A stretch of 64,000 bases of DNA from Jaltomata sinuosa (Eukaryota > Streptophyta > Magnoliopsida > Solanales > Solanaceae): positions 426,183 through 490,182 of the forward strand of contig QJPP01001768.1 of assembly GCA_003996215.1 (NCBI GenBank), in the 5' to 3' direction. Under the pieces are notes generated by a model. It ran no database searches, was not told where the DNA came from, and worked only from the letters and a program-made list of their open reading frames with translations. Each line of letters starts with the position of its first letter. Position 1 is the stretch's first letter. The translations under genes were made by a program, and so were the position numbers. Below, piece by piece: positions 12,295 to 23,988 of this stretch.

Positions 12295-14628
12295 ATGGAG
12301 GAATCAATAACAATAGGGGTTGATTGTCATGGTGAATGGATCGAGAAGAACAATCGATTTATTTGGTTTGGAAGGATGGCGACTTGTTAGAAACGATAGC
12401 GATGACAGTTCAAAAAGATATTTTGTATGATGATTTTATTAACTTAATCATCAGTTGTTGTGAATTAAATTGTCAACCGAAAGATTTTGTCATCAGTTAC
12501 ATGCACAACTCTTTTAAAAATCAGAGGGTCTTGCCTTTTAAGATAAGGGATCAAGTTCGTTTGCGTGCTTATTTGAGTGATATAGCTAGGCCCATTTTAA
12601 GGGTATACGTAATTGAAAAGCCGATAGAGAGCTCCAATTTAGCTCAAAACCAACAAGATATGTTAAATGATGAGTTGGAGGATAGGGTAGATATGAATAT
12701 TCCAGATAATGGAAGTGGGACAGAATTGGATGGTCCAAGCTGTGGGGATGACCAAATCCTACACCTGATGTTGGGAGCAATACAGTGGGCAATTCTCAAT
12801 CAACACAGTCTATCCATGTGCAAGAGGATGAAACAAGTTTTTATAAGGGAATGACATTTAAGAACAAGCAAGAACTAGCAACTTCGTTGAAAATTGCTTG
12901 CTTGAAAAAAGATTTAGACTCAAGAAGGTGATTAATTCGCGAATGTGTATTGTTTTAGATGTGTATATCAGGAGTGCAAGTGGTGGATTAGGGTTGTGAA
13001 GCTTTTAAGTTCTGATAGATTCTGTATTATAACCTATGTAAAGTATCACACGTGTGGTTCTGAGCATATCACGAGTCATAATGCGTACGCCACAACAAAA
13101 GTTAATCGGTGAAATTTTCAAAACTAGGTTCCCCGAAGGTAAAGGCCCATCTACACAAGACATGAAACATCAAACTCGTACAGAATTAGGTGTTAAGGTG
13201 AGTTATTGGAAGATTTGGAAGGGCATGGAGATTGCAAAGTCTTTGGTTAGGGGAACACATGAGCACGGGTATGCAGTGCTTGATGCTTACCGTTATATGC
13301 TTCAGTCCGCAAATCCAGGAAGTAAGACAACATTGAAAGTTGATGAAAATGGAAAGTTTAAGTACTTTTTTGTATCCTATGGAGCTTGGATACGTGGTTT
13401 TGAGCAAATGAGAAAAGTCATAGCCTTGACGGGACATTCTTGAGGAGCAAGTATGAAGGAGTTTTATTGTCAGCTATGGCACAAGATGCGGAGAATCATA
13501 TTTTTCCGCTTGCTTTTTGTTTAGTTGACAAGGAGTGTGATGCCTCATACCGATATTTTTTTGAACAAATGAGAAGCTATCTAGATGATACTGTTGATTT
13601 GTGCATAATTTCTGATAGGTATCCAAGTATCAAGAAGATGGTTTCAATTGTCTATCCTACAGCTCATTATGGTTGTTGCATAAGGCACCTTGGGGAGGAT
13701 ATTCGAAACAACTTTCACAATACGAAGGTCGTATCTCATTTTTATAAAGCAGCAAAAGCGTACAAAATTGATGAGTTCAATGACCATTTCAATCAAATTA
13801 GAGACATGGTACCCGGAGCAGCCGAACATCTTGAACGTGTTGGATTCCACAGGTGGAGTAGAGCATTTTATCCGGGAAATAGGTATAATATTATAAATTG
13901 AGTGATTTATTTGAGTTTATTGTCAATTATATCTTACTGGGTGATTATTTATTTGTATAGGCATAACATTATGACGACAAACATTGCTGAGTCGGTGAAT
14001 GCAATGTTCGACGTTGAAAGAGAATTTCCCATTATCGCTCTGTTTAATGAAATAAATAGGAGATTTGCACAAAAATTTCACGAGAGGTGTACGGAGTTCA
14101 TCAACTCACCAACCATCTTTGTCCCTGAAATGGAAAAAAATAACAGAGTACGTCAACTTGGAAAACAAGTTATTGGCTCATCAAACTGCCAATTACAGGT
14201 TATGTGTCACCGGTCATGGTGAAGTTGCTACGGTAGATTTGCAAGCAAGATCTTGTACATGTAGAGTATTTGACATGGATAAAATACCTTGTCCACATGC
14301 TATGGCAGCGCTTCGAGTCCAATATGGTGAAGATTTTGGTAGGCGGATTTATGAGTCCTCATCCTCATATTATACGGTGGAGAGATACATCATTGCATAC
14401 TGTGAGGAAATTCATCTTGTGCCTTCTGAAGAATCTTGGAATGTTCCTTTGAAGATTTTAGAGAGAGAAATATCTCTTCCACATATTGACCCAAGCAAAC
14501 CGGGAAGAAGGCGAAAAAAGAGGAGGCGTGGAGTCGGAGAATCATTTCCAACAAGAAAAAATAAGTGCTCTATATGTAAGACGATTGGCCACAAAAGAAC
14601 TACATGCCCAGATCGAAATGCTCCATAA
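12295..14628 (+). pseudogene. MuDR-family (MULE) transposase, multiply frameshifted
   Basis: The natural start is the ATG at 12295 (MEESITIGVDCHGEWIEK), in a PB1-like N-terminal region. A frameshift near 12370 moves the reading to the frame of 12336-12854. The DDE domain then runs from about 13050. A one-base loss before LDGTFLRSKYEG (about 13430) shifts the frame again, although the first catalytic Asp is kept. IISDRYPS supplies the second Asp, and TNIAESVNAMF follows an intron at 13883-13960 (GT-AG). An extra A in the A-run near 14134 shifts the frame before the SWIM zinc finger (CTCRVFDMDKIPCPHAMAAL). A CCHC knuckle (CSICKTIGHKRTTCP) and the stop follow. The family is clear. With at least four frame breaks it cannot encode an active transposase. 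Confidence 0.88.
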
Positions 14629-14814
14629 TTGTTAATGTTGCACTCATTTTCTCCATTCTTGTAATAGTAATAGTATTGTTATTCTGAACTTTTAGTACTT
14701 TTTTATGATATTTCAGGCGATGATGTTTGTGAACTTAACTGATTTATATATTGCAAAAGATGGTGAAATCTGTTGGGAATAATTAAATATATTACTACAA
14801 ATATTGGGAATAAT

Positions 14815-15176
14815 CAAACAGATTCAACACATATTGCACCAGATGAATGATATATTGCAGCAGATGACTCATCTGTTGGAAATGATCAAACAAATATAGA
14901 CATATGTTGCAGCAGATGAGTCATCTGTTGCAACATATGAATTATTTGTTGAAAATCATCCAACAGATATAGACATATGTTGCAGCAGATGATTCATCTA
15001 TTGCAACAGATGACTCATCTGTTGGAAATCATCCAACAGATATAGACATATGTTGCAATAGATGACTCATCTGTTGGAAATCATCCAACAAATATAGACA
15101 TATGTTGCAACAAATGAATCATCTGTTGGAAATCATCCAACAGATATTGACATCTGTTGCAACAGATGAATCATCT
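14815..15176. repeat. Array 2 of palindromic 10-mer
   Basis: Further copies of CAACAGATGA and TCATCTGTTG lie downstream of the transposase, spaced by words such as GGAAATCATCCAACAGATAT and ATAGACATATGTTGCA. The array stops abruptly at 15176, where a 163-bp tandem repeat begins. Confidence 0.88.
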
Positions 15177-16611
15177 ACACTTAGTTGATCATATAATTAT
15201 TATGTAATTCATTGAGATTGTAATTGAAGTTGTTAATTGAAAGCTAATTATGATTAAATAACTTAGTTTATTATTAATCATGAGTTAATTAAGCAATTCA
15301 CATCAAATAAGTCAATTAATCCATCTATTTAGGATCACTACACTTAGTTGATCATATAATTATTATATAATTCATTGAGATTGTAATTGAAGTTGTTAAT
15401 TGAAAACTAATTATGATTAAATAACTTAGTTTATTACTAATCATGAGTTAATTAAGCAATTACATCAAATAATTCAATTGATCCATCTATTTAGGATCAC
15501 TACACTTAGTTGATCATATAATTATTATGTAATTCATTGAGATTGTAATTGAAGTTGTTAATTGAAAGCTAATTATGATTAAATAACTTAGTTTATTACT
15601 AATCTTAAGCAATTCACATCAAATAAGTCAATTGATCCCTCTATTTAGGATCACTACACTTAGTTGATCATGTAATTATTATGTAATTCATTGAGATTGT
15701 AATTGAAGTTGCTAATTGAAAGCTAATTATGATTAAATAACTTAGTTTATTACTAATTATGAGTTAATTAAGCAATTCACATCAAATAAGTCAATTGATC
15801 CATCTATTTAGGATCACTACACTTAGTTGATCATGTAATTATTATATAATTCATTGAGATTGTAATTGAAGTTGTTAATTGAAAACTAATTATGATTAAA
15901 TAACTTAGTTTATTACTAATCATGAGTTAATTAAGCAATTCACATCAAATAAGTCAATTGATCCCTCTATGTAGGATCACTACACTTAGTTGATCATTTA
16001 ATTATTATATAATTCATTGAGATTGTAATTGAAGTTGTTAATTGAAAGCTAATTATGATTAAATAACTTAGTTTATTACTAATCATGAGTTAATTAAGCA
16101 ATTCACATCAAATAAGTCAATTGATCCCTCTATTTAGGATCACTACACTTAGTTGATCATGTAATTATTGTGTATTCATTGAGATTGTAATTGAAGTTGT
16201 TAATTGAAAGCTAATTATGATTAAATAACTTAGTTTATTACTAATCATGAGTTAATTAAGCAATTCACATCAAATAAGTCAATTGATCCCTCTATTTAGG
16301 ATCACTACACTTAGTTGATCGTGTAATTATTATGTATTCATTGAGATTGTAATTGAAGTTGTTAATTGAAAGCTAATTATGGTTAAATAACTTAATTTAT
16401 TACTAATAATGAGTTAATTAAGCAATTCACATCAAATAAGTCAATTGATCCATCTATTTAGGATCACTACACTTAGTTGATCATGTAATTATTGTGTATT
16501 CATTGAGATTGTATTTAAAACTGTTAATTGAAAGCGAATTATGGTTAAATAACTTAATCTATTACTAATCATGAGTTAATTAAGCAATTCACATCAAATA
16601 AGTCAATTGAT
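15177..16611. repeat. Tandem repeat, 162-163 bp unit, about nine copies
   Basis: The marker ACACTTAGTTGATCAT starts at 15177, 15340, 15502, 15656, 15819, 15982, 16145, 16307 and 16469. This gives steps of 163, 162, 154, 163, 163, 163, 162 and 162 bases. The unit is AT-rich (TAATTGAAGTTGTTAATTGA, GAGTTAATTAAGCAATTCAC) with no coding potential. The array is bounded on both sides by the palindromic 10-mer arrays, as if inserted into one of them. Confidence 0.95.
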
Positions 16612-16960
16612 CTGCTGCAACAGATGTCTATATCTGTTGGATAAGTTCCAACAGATGATTCTTCTGCTGCAACATATGTCTATATCTGTTGGATGGTTTC
16701 CAACAGATGATTCATCTGTTGCAACATATAATTCATCTATTGCAAAATGTGTACAGTATGTTTGATTATTTCCAACAGAAGTATCATCTGTTGCAAAATG
16801 TGTAGAGTATGCTTGATTATTTCCAACAGATGATTCATCTGTTGCAAAATGTGTAGAGTATGTTTGATTATTTTCAACAGATGAGTCATCTGTTGCAATA
16901 GATGTATCATCTACTGCAACAGATGAGTATATATGTTGAATGATTTTCAATAGATGTGTA
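16605..16960. repeat. Array 3 of palindromic 10-mer
   Basis: The palindromic words resume right after the 163-bp tandem repeat, with a variant spacer (GCAAAATGTGTAGAGTATG) repeated three times. The array lies just beyond the 3' end of the minus-strand Ulp1-like gene. Confidence 0.85.
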
Positions 16961-17243
16961 ATTCATTTTTAGTAATAATTCAATATTTTTTAAATCTAAG
17001 GATAAAATAAAATTCATGACATAATAACTGGACATCTATTAAACATACAATATTGTCATCACCAAATATATAATATAACTAAATAAAATACTAAAAATAA
17101 AAAAGATTGTCTGCAAATTACGGCCCATAATATAATTAAATTAAATACTAAAAATAGAAAATATTGTCTGCAAAATGCAACCCATATCAGGGCTCCAAAC
17201 TCTTAAAAATCACCCCAGCGGCCCAAACTTCTTGCATTCTTGC

Positions 17244-17959
17244 TAGGGGTGTGCATCGGTCGGTTCGGTTCGGTTTTGTATATTATCGGTTTGGTTTATC
17301 GGTTATCGGTTTGTAAACATGCAAAACCGATAACCAAACCAATAAGATATTCGTTATCGGTTTTCGGTTAATCGATTTTTGGTCCTTAACGGTTCGGTTA
17401 TCGGTTTAACCGATAAGAAAATGCTCCGATAATATTTTTGATTTCTCTGATTTTCTTCTTCATATATAGACTACTTTCATGCATAAACATCTATACAAAT
17501 TACAAGCATAAGCAAATTCAAATACGTTATTACTAAAATAAACTTATTTTCTTTCTTATTAAGTAAAAAACTTGAATACAGTAGCAACAGTAGCAATTTC
17601 TGAAAAAGAAAAACAACACTGATAGGTAGAATGCTATCAAACCAATGACTTTAGAAAGAAAACAACAACACTAAGACAACAACTATAAAATGCAAAAAAT
17701 AATAGGGTATATATTTAAAATCTAAAGCCACTATTATACAATTATGAATAAAAATATAATCTAAATATAATCTTATAATCTTATTGGGTTATCGGTTTAA
17801 CCATTAACTAAAACCTTAAAACCGATACCGAACCGATAGCCCAATAATTTTTTTTACAAAACCGTTTAAAAACCGTTAACCCAATAACTCAATACCAATA
17901 AACCAATAATATTTTTATCGGTTCGGTTTATCGGTTAAACCGATTTTTGCACACCCCTA
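17244..17959. mobile_element. hAT-type MITE, 716 bp, 8-bp target duplication, inserted in the Ulp1 exon
   Basis: Ends TAGGGGTGTGCA and TGCACACCCCTA are perfect 12-bp inverted repeats. The 8-bp duplication ATTCTTGC flanks both sides (17236-17243 and 17960-17967). Inside both ends are inverted blocks of the TTATCGGTT and CGGTTCGGTT type. The Ulp1-like reading frame continues across the site when the element is skipped (VARM on one side, MQEVWAAGV on the other), which proves insertion into the captured gene. Confidence 0.93.
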
Positions 17960-18639
17960 ATTCTTGCAACTGGATTATCATTCATTAGAGTCTTAGGAGT
18001 TATCATAGAAGTGCCGGTTATCAGATGCTCAATGAAAGCAAGCGAGTATGACCCGCACGCGATAAATGTCTCATTCTTTGAAAGGTTCTATTTTCGACCT
18101 TCAAAAGCCCATCGTTCGTTGAGCAATTTTTCCAGCAAGTGATTCATTAGAACACTTTGCTTCAACAACTTAGGGAACAACTCCAACAAACCCTCCATGA
18201 ATATCAGAAATTGAAACTCTTCAAACACTGGTATGTTGCAGTCATAGACATTCATGACTTCCTCACTTATTTTGATCTCAACAGTCACAAAATGCTTCTT
18301 CTCCAAATTCATTACTGCTATGATTCTCTTGGCCTCTCTCCAATCCATGGCACCTGGATATGGTCTCTTTCCTCTGACATAGTCAATCATATCATCATCC
18401 CATTCAAACTCAGCAAGTAACTCCTCTATTTTTTTTCCACCAGGAGTTGTTGCTTCTTCACTGAGTTTGTTGTACCGACAGAGGAAATTACCATAAAAAT
18501 TGAGGTCCATTATTCTATCTCCAAGATCATAGAATTGAATGAATTTTAAATGTCTCTCCCACATCAGAAAAAGAATTTCATCAACATACTGAAATAATAA
18601 TACAATTTATATAAGTTAGCAACTTATAATACTTGAAAA

Positions 18640-18975
18640 GTTGCAGCAGATGAGTCATCTGTTGTAACAGATGACCCATCTGTTGGAACATATGGATCAT
18701 CTGCTGCAATAGATGACTCATCTGTTGCAATATATGACTGATATGTTGCAGCAGATGAGTCATCTGTTGGATGAAATCAAAACAGTAGGTCACTTCTTTG
18801 ATTTCATCCAACAGATGAATCATATATTGCAGCAGATGAGACATCTGTTCCAACAGATGACTGATCTGTTGCAACAAATGATCCATCTGTTGGAACAGGT
18901 CTCTGAAACTGTTAACAGATTACCCATCTGTTGCAACATATTTCTCATCAGTTGTAACAGATGGATTATCTAAAT
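18640..18975. repeat. Array 4 of palindromic 10-mer, inside an intron of the Ulp1-like gene
   Basis: Dense CAACAGATGA/TCATCTGTTG words fill the intron between exon 3 (ends 19026) and exon 4 (starts 18588). An inverted pair around GATGAAATCAAA and TTTGATTTCATC sits at its centre. Both strands are open over long stretches and read as repeats of HLLQQM, because many units are spaced in multiples of three. This is a by-product of the repeat. Confidence 0.88.
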
Positions 18976-21654
18976 AAGCAGTACAAAATCATTAAATAAA
19001 TAGAAGGTTAGTAAAAGTGACTTACCCAGTCAACATACCAAAACTTCATATCAGTCATGTTCTTGAAGTTTTGTGGACCAAATTTATGCATAGAGTAAAT
19101 TTCTGGGGCTTTTTTGAATTCATCAAAGTTTTCAGCTTTGCCTTTCTTGTGGCAGTCACCAACTTGTAGACATTTACCTTCTTCAGCTCTCCTTGCTCTC
19201 CTATGGCTCTTGGAACTTCCCCAACAGTGCAAGGAAGAGGAGTTGTAATTTTCCTTGATTTAATATCTGATATTGCCTTGGAAATTATTTTTTTTGTCCT
19301 CTTAATCTTAACCTGCAATGGAGTGAATGGCTCTGTAATCTTTCTTGATGGGATGACACCCCTTTTAGATGTCAATTCCTTTACAACATTAGTTAATCTC
19401 TTAAGAGCATCAATCACTCCATTGTGTTTTTCCTTGCACTCTTGGCATTTGCATGCAGAACAAGAGCTTGAAGAGGCAACACCATCAAACTGTCTACCCA
19501 TGTTGTGTGGTAGATCTGTAGCATGCCTACTAAAAGGGGTATGTCTACCACCAAAGTCAGGGGTATGTCTACCAGCAAAGTCAGGGGTGTGTCCACCACC
19601 AAAGTCAGGGAGGTTTCCACCACCAAAATCAGCATCTTCAGTATGACCATAGTCATGGTCATTTCTTGGTTGAAAAACCACAAGAGCATCACCAACACCA
19701 ACACCAACAGTAACAACAACACCATCACCACTACTACCACCACTACCAACACCAACATCAGCAGTATCAATAATAACATCATCAAGAACCAAATCATCCT
19801 TCCCAAGTGCTTTTCTTCTGATGGTTGTTGCTCCAGCCAATTCTTTTTTTATCCTATCAATTACCTTAGGGTCCGGTAGAGTTTCCACATACCCTAAAGT
19901 AACAAGAAATGTCATCTTTAACTCTCGATTAGTCGGGATAAGGCATGGATGCACAATCTAAAATCAACAATTAAATATATTAAAATAATGTTTAACTCAT
20001 AATTGAATTCTATTGCAATAGATGTTAATGTGTTGCAACAAATGTGAATTTTGAAAAAATAAATTTAAATTAATCTCTATAAAAGTAGACTTACTGCTTC
20101 CTCGGGTGGTTTGAAAAGATCAAGAACTTTTGCTCTTTTATCGTTCTTGACCGACAACCATCTCAGAATTCTAGGACTAGAAACCTCTTCTTGATAGTCC
20201 TTCACTTGTTGTCGGAGATAAGGAATGACTTCAAATGCCCAAGCCTGTAAAAATTATGCTAAAAATTAAAAATATTATTCAATAAAAAAATTTAAAACAT
20301 AAAAATAAAATATTTACCATGAAAGCCCATGGAAAGCCATATAAGTTGACTGTCTTTGGCGTTAACAAAGTCAACAAATATTTGACAGTCATTATGAAGC
20401 TTTCACGACCCCAAGGGTAGTTATTGAATGCCTCCAGATCTTTCGAGAGCTTTATTAAACCAAGTGGTATGTTGTTGTTAACGTCTCTCGCCCAAAGAAT
20501 ATAATGTACAAACCAAACCAAGCACAATGATTGCTTGTGCTTCTTTGAAAGCCTTTTACCTTCTAACTCTTGAAGTAAATTTACATTTTTGAAGCTTGAA
20601 CCAACAAGGGACACTAAGTCATCACCATCAGTTGACTTGCCCTTTTGAATTTTCTTGACAGTCTTGGCTGCTGACTTAGATCCTTTTTTTGTTGTTGTCT
20701 TTGGTGTGCAGGGTGCTTTTTTTTGTGTAACAACAGGAATAGGTTGAGAAGGAGGATGATATTTTAGTCCAGTAACTATGGCAAACTCCTTCAACCCAAA
20801 ACAAAGTGGCATGCCACAATAGTTGATCCAGACTTCATTCATCTTATCATTGTTCTCATACATAAATCTACATTTGAGAAGACCATACACCATGGTCATT
20901 TGAAAACGAGCATTATTATCCTCTGGCAAATCAAGATATTGCCCAAAGCAGCTGTTTTTGAAATAATCATCCAATTTTTGTTCTTGAAGTATTTTTCTGA
21001 AGGTGTCAAAAGATTTTTCTATGGCTGACTTTATCACACAATCACTAGTTAAATTTGTGACACCATCACACTGCATTCTCACAGAAAAATTATCAATGCA
21101 GAATGTTTTGACACACTCTTCAGTGGAAGGACTGTTAGGATCAAGGTGTTCCTCTTCCTCATCTTCACTTTCATTATCTCCTCCTTTTCCTCCTTCTTCT
21201 GATTCTACTTCATTATCTTCTCCATCCCTCTCTTTATCTACACCTTCTTCCTATACTGAGTTTTTATCTTTATCACTTTCTCCTTCATCTTCCTTACTTC
21301 CCTCACCTCCTTCATTTTCCTCACTTTCCTCATCTCCTTGTTCATCTTTACTTAAATCTCCAGATTCTTCATTTTTTTCTATTTCATTCTCTTTTTCCTT
21401 CTCTTTTTCTATATTTAAAGTTGATTGAGAAGATACTTCTTCTTCTAATTGAGATACTGCTTGTATAGCAAGCTCTTTTAGTGGTGAATGTATCCTAGCT
21501 ATTTTTCTTCTTTCTTTGGAGTTGATTCACTTCCTTTCCTTTTAGTGAGAGCCATTTATCTACAAACAAGAGTAAAATAAAGGTCAATGATTGATTTGTG
21601 CATCATTAAAAAAAAGATAACAGTGAATTTAAAATGTACAAATAATTGATCCAA

Positions 21655-21862
21655 CAGATGGGTCATCTGTTGGAACAGATGAGTCATATGTTGCAACAGA
21701 TGAGTCATATGTTGGAACAGATGACCCATCTGTTGGAACAGATGACCCATCTGTTGGAAACATAATAAGAGTAAACCAACAGATGGTATAGTTATTTCCA
21801 ACATATGCTTAATATGTTGCAACAGATGAAGCATTTGTTGCAATATATTACACATCTGTTAT
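21655..21862. repeat. Array 5 of palindromic 10-mer, upstream of the Ulp1-like gene
   Basis: The same words (CAACAGATGG, TCATCTGTTGG, GAACAGATGAGTCATATG) occur just upstream of the ATG at 21555, in what would be the 5' leader or promoter of the Ulp1-like gene. Confidence 0.85.
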
Positions 21863-21899
21863 GGTATTAACAATTTTTTTACCACATAATACACCAAGA

Positions 21900-22700
21900 A
21901 CATCAACATAAATCAACATTTATCACTTGAATAACAATTTGGAAGAGCAACACTATACAAGAACAACAACACCAATATTTACCAATAAAACAACATCAAT
22001 AACACCAACAAAATCCAATAAAATCAACAAAACAACAACAACACCAACATTTACCAATACAACAACACCAACACAATGTTCAAGAACAAGAACAACAACA
22101 ACATTAACCCTAACTTTGAGGAGAATACTCAGTTCAAATCTTCTTCTTAACTCAGTTCAAGTCCTCTTCATATTCATTAACCAAAACATTATTTTCAAAA
22201 AGCCTAACTTTTTGAGATGCAAGACCTTTCTACAACTGTAACAACAGATTCCAACAACAACAACAACAACAATAACAACAACAAGATCCCTACCAACAAC
22301 AACAACAACAACATATTTCACTCAGATTTCCAAGAAAATCAAAAATTAGGGTTTTTTCGGGTTCTCGTTTCCTTGTTAAGCATCAAATACTCATTCTTGT
22401 TAACTCTCACTAGAAGAGAAGACAACTCAAGTCCATCTTTATCTTCATAACTAAAAAATTCTAATTTTTTGAAAATAAAAAAAAGAAAAGCCTTTACCTG
22501 TGAAAAAACAGAGATTGACGGTTGAAAGTCGAAAAGGGACGATGAAGAACTGAAAATTGGAGTCGCCGGAAGTTGAAAATCGCCGGAGAATGGTTGTCTC
22601 ATCGATCTGTTGTCAATGAAGGGCAACAGGTTGTTGAGAGAGAAGAAGAAGAGAGGGAACGACCCTTTTGAGATTTGATTTTGAAAAATGATTTTTCACT
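21900..22700. other. CAA-rich upstream region of the Ulp1-like gene
   Basis: The sequence is dominated by CAACAA/CACCAA simple repeats (21940-22120 and 22240-22320), followed by a GA/CGCCGG-containing block (22500-22670). It resembles the C/T-rich block at 11180-11300 near the other end, and both may be the transcribed leaders of the two genes. No protein-like frame is convincing. Confidence 0.5.
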
Positions 22701-23578
22701 TTTAACTTTTTATTTTTATTAAATATAGTTGTGGGTTGATTTATATTTTTAAAAAGATTAAAAAGTTTTAAAAATGTTAATTGAATCTCTAATTAACTTA
22801 ATTAATCTTTTAAGTGTGTTTGACCCTTAAACTTGATCAAGAGTGACCAATATTAATTTCAAAACTTAATGTCACCTCCCATTCAATTTTCTGGTAAATC
22901 ATAAATCACACCCTATCTTATGCACTCATTTTGGTCTCTCATTTCCTTTTCCTTACCATCACTATCCTCTTTCATTCATCTCCCTTGGGCTTTTCATCTG
23001 TCGGTATGATTTTTCTCTTCTTCTTCTTTCTTTTGCCAATGGTTTTTTTTTTTGATGTTTGAGATTGATTATATATAGGTCTTTAATTTCAATGAAAAGG
23101 GTTTTAGTATTCTTGATTTATTTTTAATGCTTTTGTTTTCCCTGCAAGTTTTTCCCTTTTATTGAATTGAAAATGTGGAATTGCAATTTGGTCATTCCAT
23201 TTCAACATAAAAAAGGGATGAGAAATAATGAAGAAACAGTCGAATAAACAATTTTCTTTTTTAAGTTTCTGCAGAATTCTGAAAAATTGAAATTTGGGTG
23301 TTTGTCTTTCCTTTTATTTGGCAACGGGTTAATTCTAACTTTTCATCAGGCATGTTTAAAACCATAAGATTAAATAACATTTTTGTACATTTTATATATC
23401 TTTAGTAAAGTCTTGTTTATTTGCTTAAACTCCGTGCCAAGTTAAAATTAGACAAGCAAATTGAAACTGAGGTAGTATTAGTATGGAATCTTGTAGTTGT
23501 TATTTCGGTTTACATTTCGAAAATGGTGGTCAAGATGTTGCTGTTTTACTGTTCCAGTTTCTTGATTATCACTTGGGA

Positions 23579-23702
23579 GTTGTGTTGCTCGTACTCTCTC
23601 CAAAAATGTTGCACCACCCGTGTTGGATCCTCCAAAAGTGCATTACTTTTTGAGGATCCGACACGCACCCATCATCACTTTTGAAGAGTCCGAGCAACAT
23701 AG
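23579..23702. mobile_element. Short foldback MITE, copy 1
   Basis: The left end TGTTGCTCGTACTCTC pairs with the right end GAAGAGTCCGAGCAACAT, and the inner arms pair too (TTGGATCCTCCAAAAGTG with CACTTTTTGAGGATCCGAC-like sequence). The whole element is nearly one hairpin of about 120 bp. This is a very common repeat type in nightshade genomes, from my memory of such sequences. Confidence 0.75.
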
Positions 23703-23869
23703 CTTAAGAGAACTTACTGGTGAAACCAAACTTTAGATTCTGTTACTGATTTAAGATACTAATCATGGTTTCTTATGGAATCTTGTGCTGTTATTTCGGT
23801 TTATATTCGAAAATGGTGTTGAAGATCTTGCTGTTTTAATGTTCCAGTTTCTTGATTATCACTTGGGGG

Positions 23870-23988
23870 CTATGTTGCTCTAACTCTCCAAAAATGTTGC
23901 AGAACCCGTGTTGAATCCTCCAAAAGTGTGTTACTTTTTAGGATCCAACACACACCATCAACATTTTTGAAGAGTTCGAACAACATAG
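23870..23988. mobile_element. Short foldback MITE, copy 2 (from tandem duplication)
   Basis: The arms are CTATGTTGCTCTAACTCTCC and the inverse of GAAGAGTTCGAACAACATAG. The central GAATCCTCCAAAAG arm faces TTTTTAGGATCCAAC. It occupies the same place in the second duplicate as the MITE at 23579 does in the first. Confidence 0.72.

Larger units (their letters stand above)
17187..21555 (-). pseudogene. Transduplicated DUF1985 + Ulp1 (C48 peptidase)-like gene, disrupted
   Basis: Exon 1 (21555-20318) starts MALTKRKGSES, runs through an acidic Glu/Asp-rich stretch and holds a DUF1985-like domain (WINYCGMPLCFGLKEFAIVTG). Exon 2 (20244-20095), exon 3 (19957-19026, a low-complexity linker with repeated PDFGGRHTPDF units) and exon 4 (18588-17187) follow, all with GT-AG borders. 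Exon 4 is the Ulp1 domain: HFVTVEI gives the catalytic His, VYDCN the Asp, ACGSYSLAFIEHL the Cys. Lesions: a frameshift after KKEE and a TAG in the acidic region of exon 1, a TAG after FEGRK just before the Cys, and a 716-bp hAT MITE inside exon 4. Ulp1 proteases process SUMO, but copies inside MULEs are usually element-borne. This one is dead. Confidence 0.82.
10934..22913. mobile_element. Mutator-like element of about 12 kb carrying a MuDR transposase and an Ulp1-type gene (Kaonashi-like MULE)
   Basis: The left boundary reads GGGTGCACGCTATAAATCGC. The reverse complement of the right boundary reads GGGTGTGATTTATGATTTAC, and both continue with TGAAT, then GGTGACA, then GTTTT-AAATT, so the pair forms long imperfect terminal inverted repeats of about 75 bp. 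Inside lie a MuDR-family transposase on the plus strand and, converging on it, a DUF1985 plus Ulp1 peptidase gene on the minus strand. That gene pair is known from plant MULEs that captured Ulp1-like sequence. I could not see a 9-bp target duplication, so the exact ends and the single-element interpretation are inference. Both genes are broken, so the copy is not autonomous now. Confidence 0.65.
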
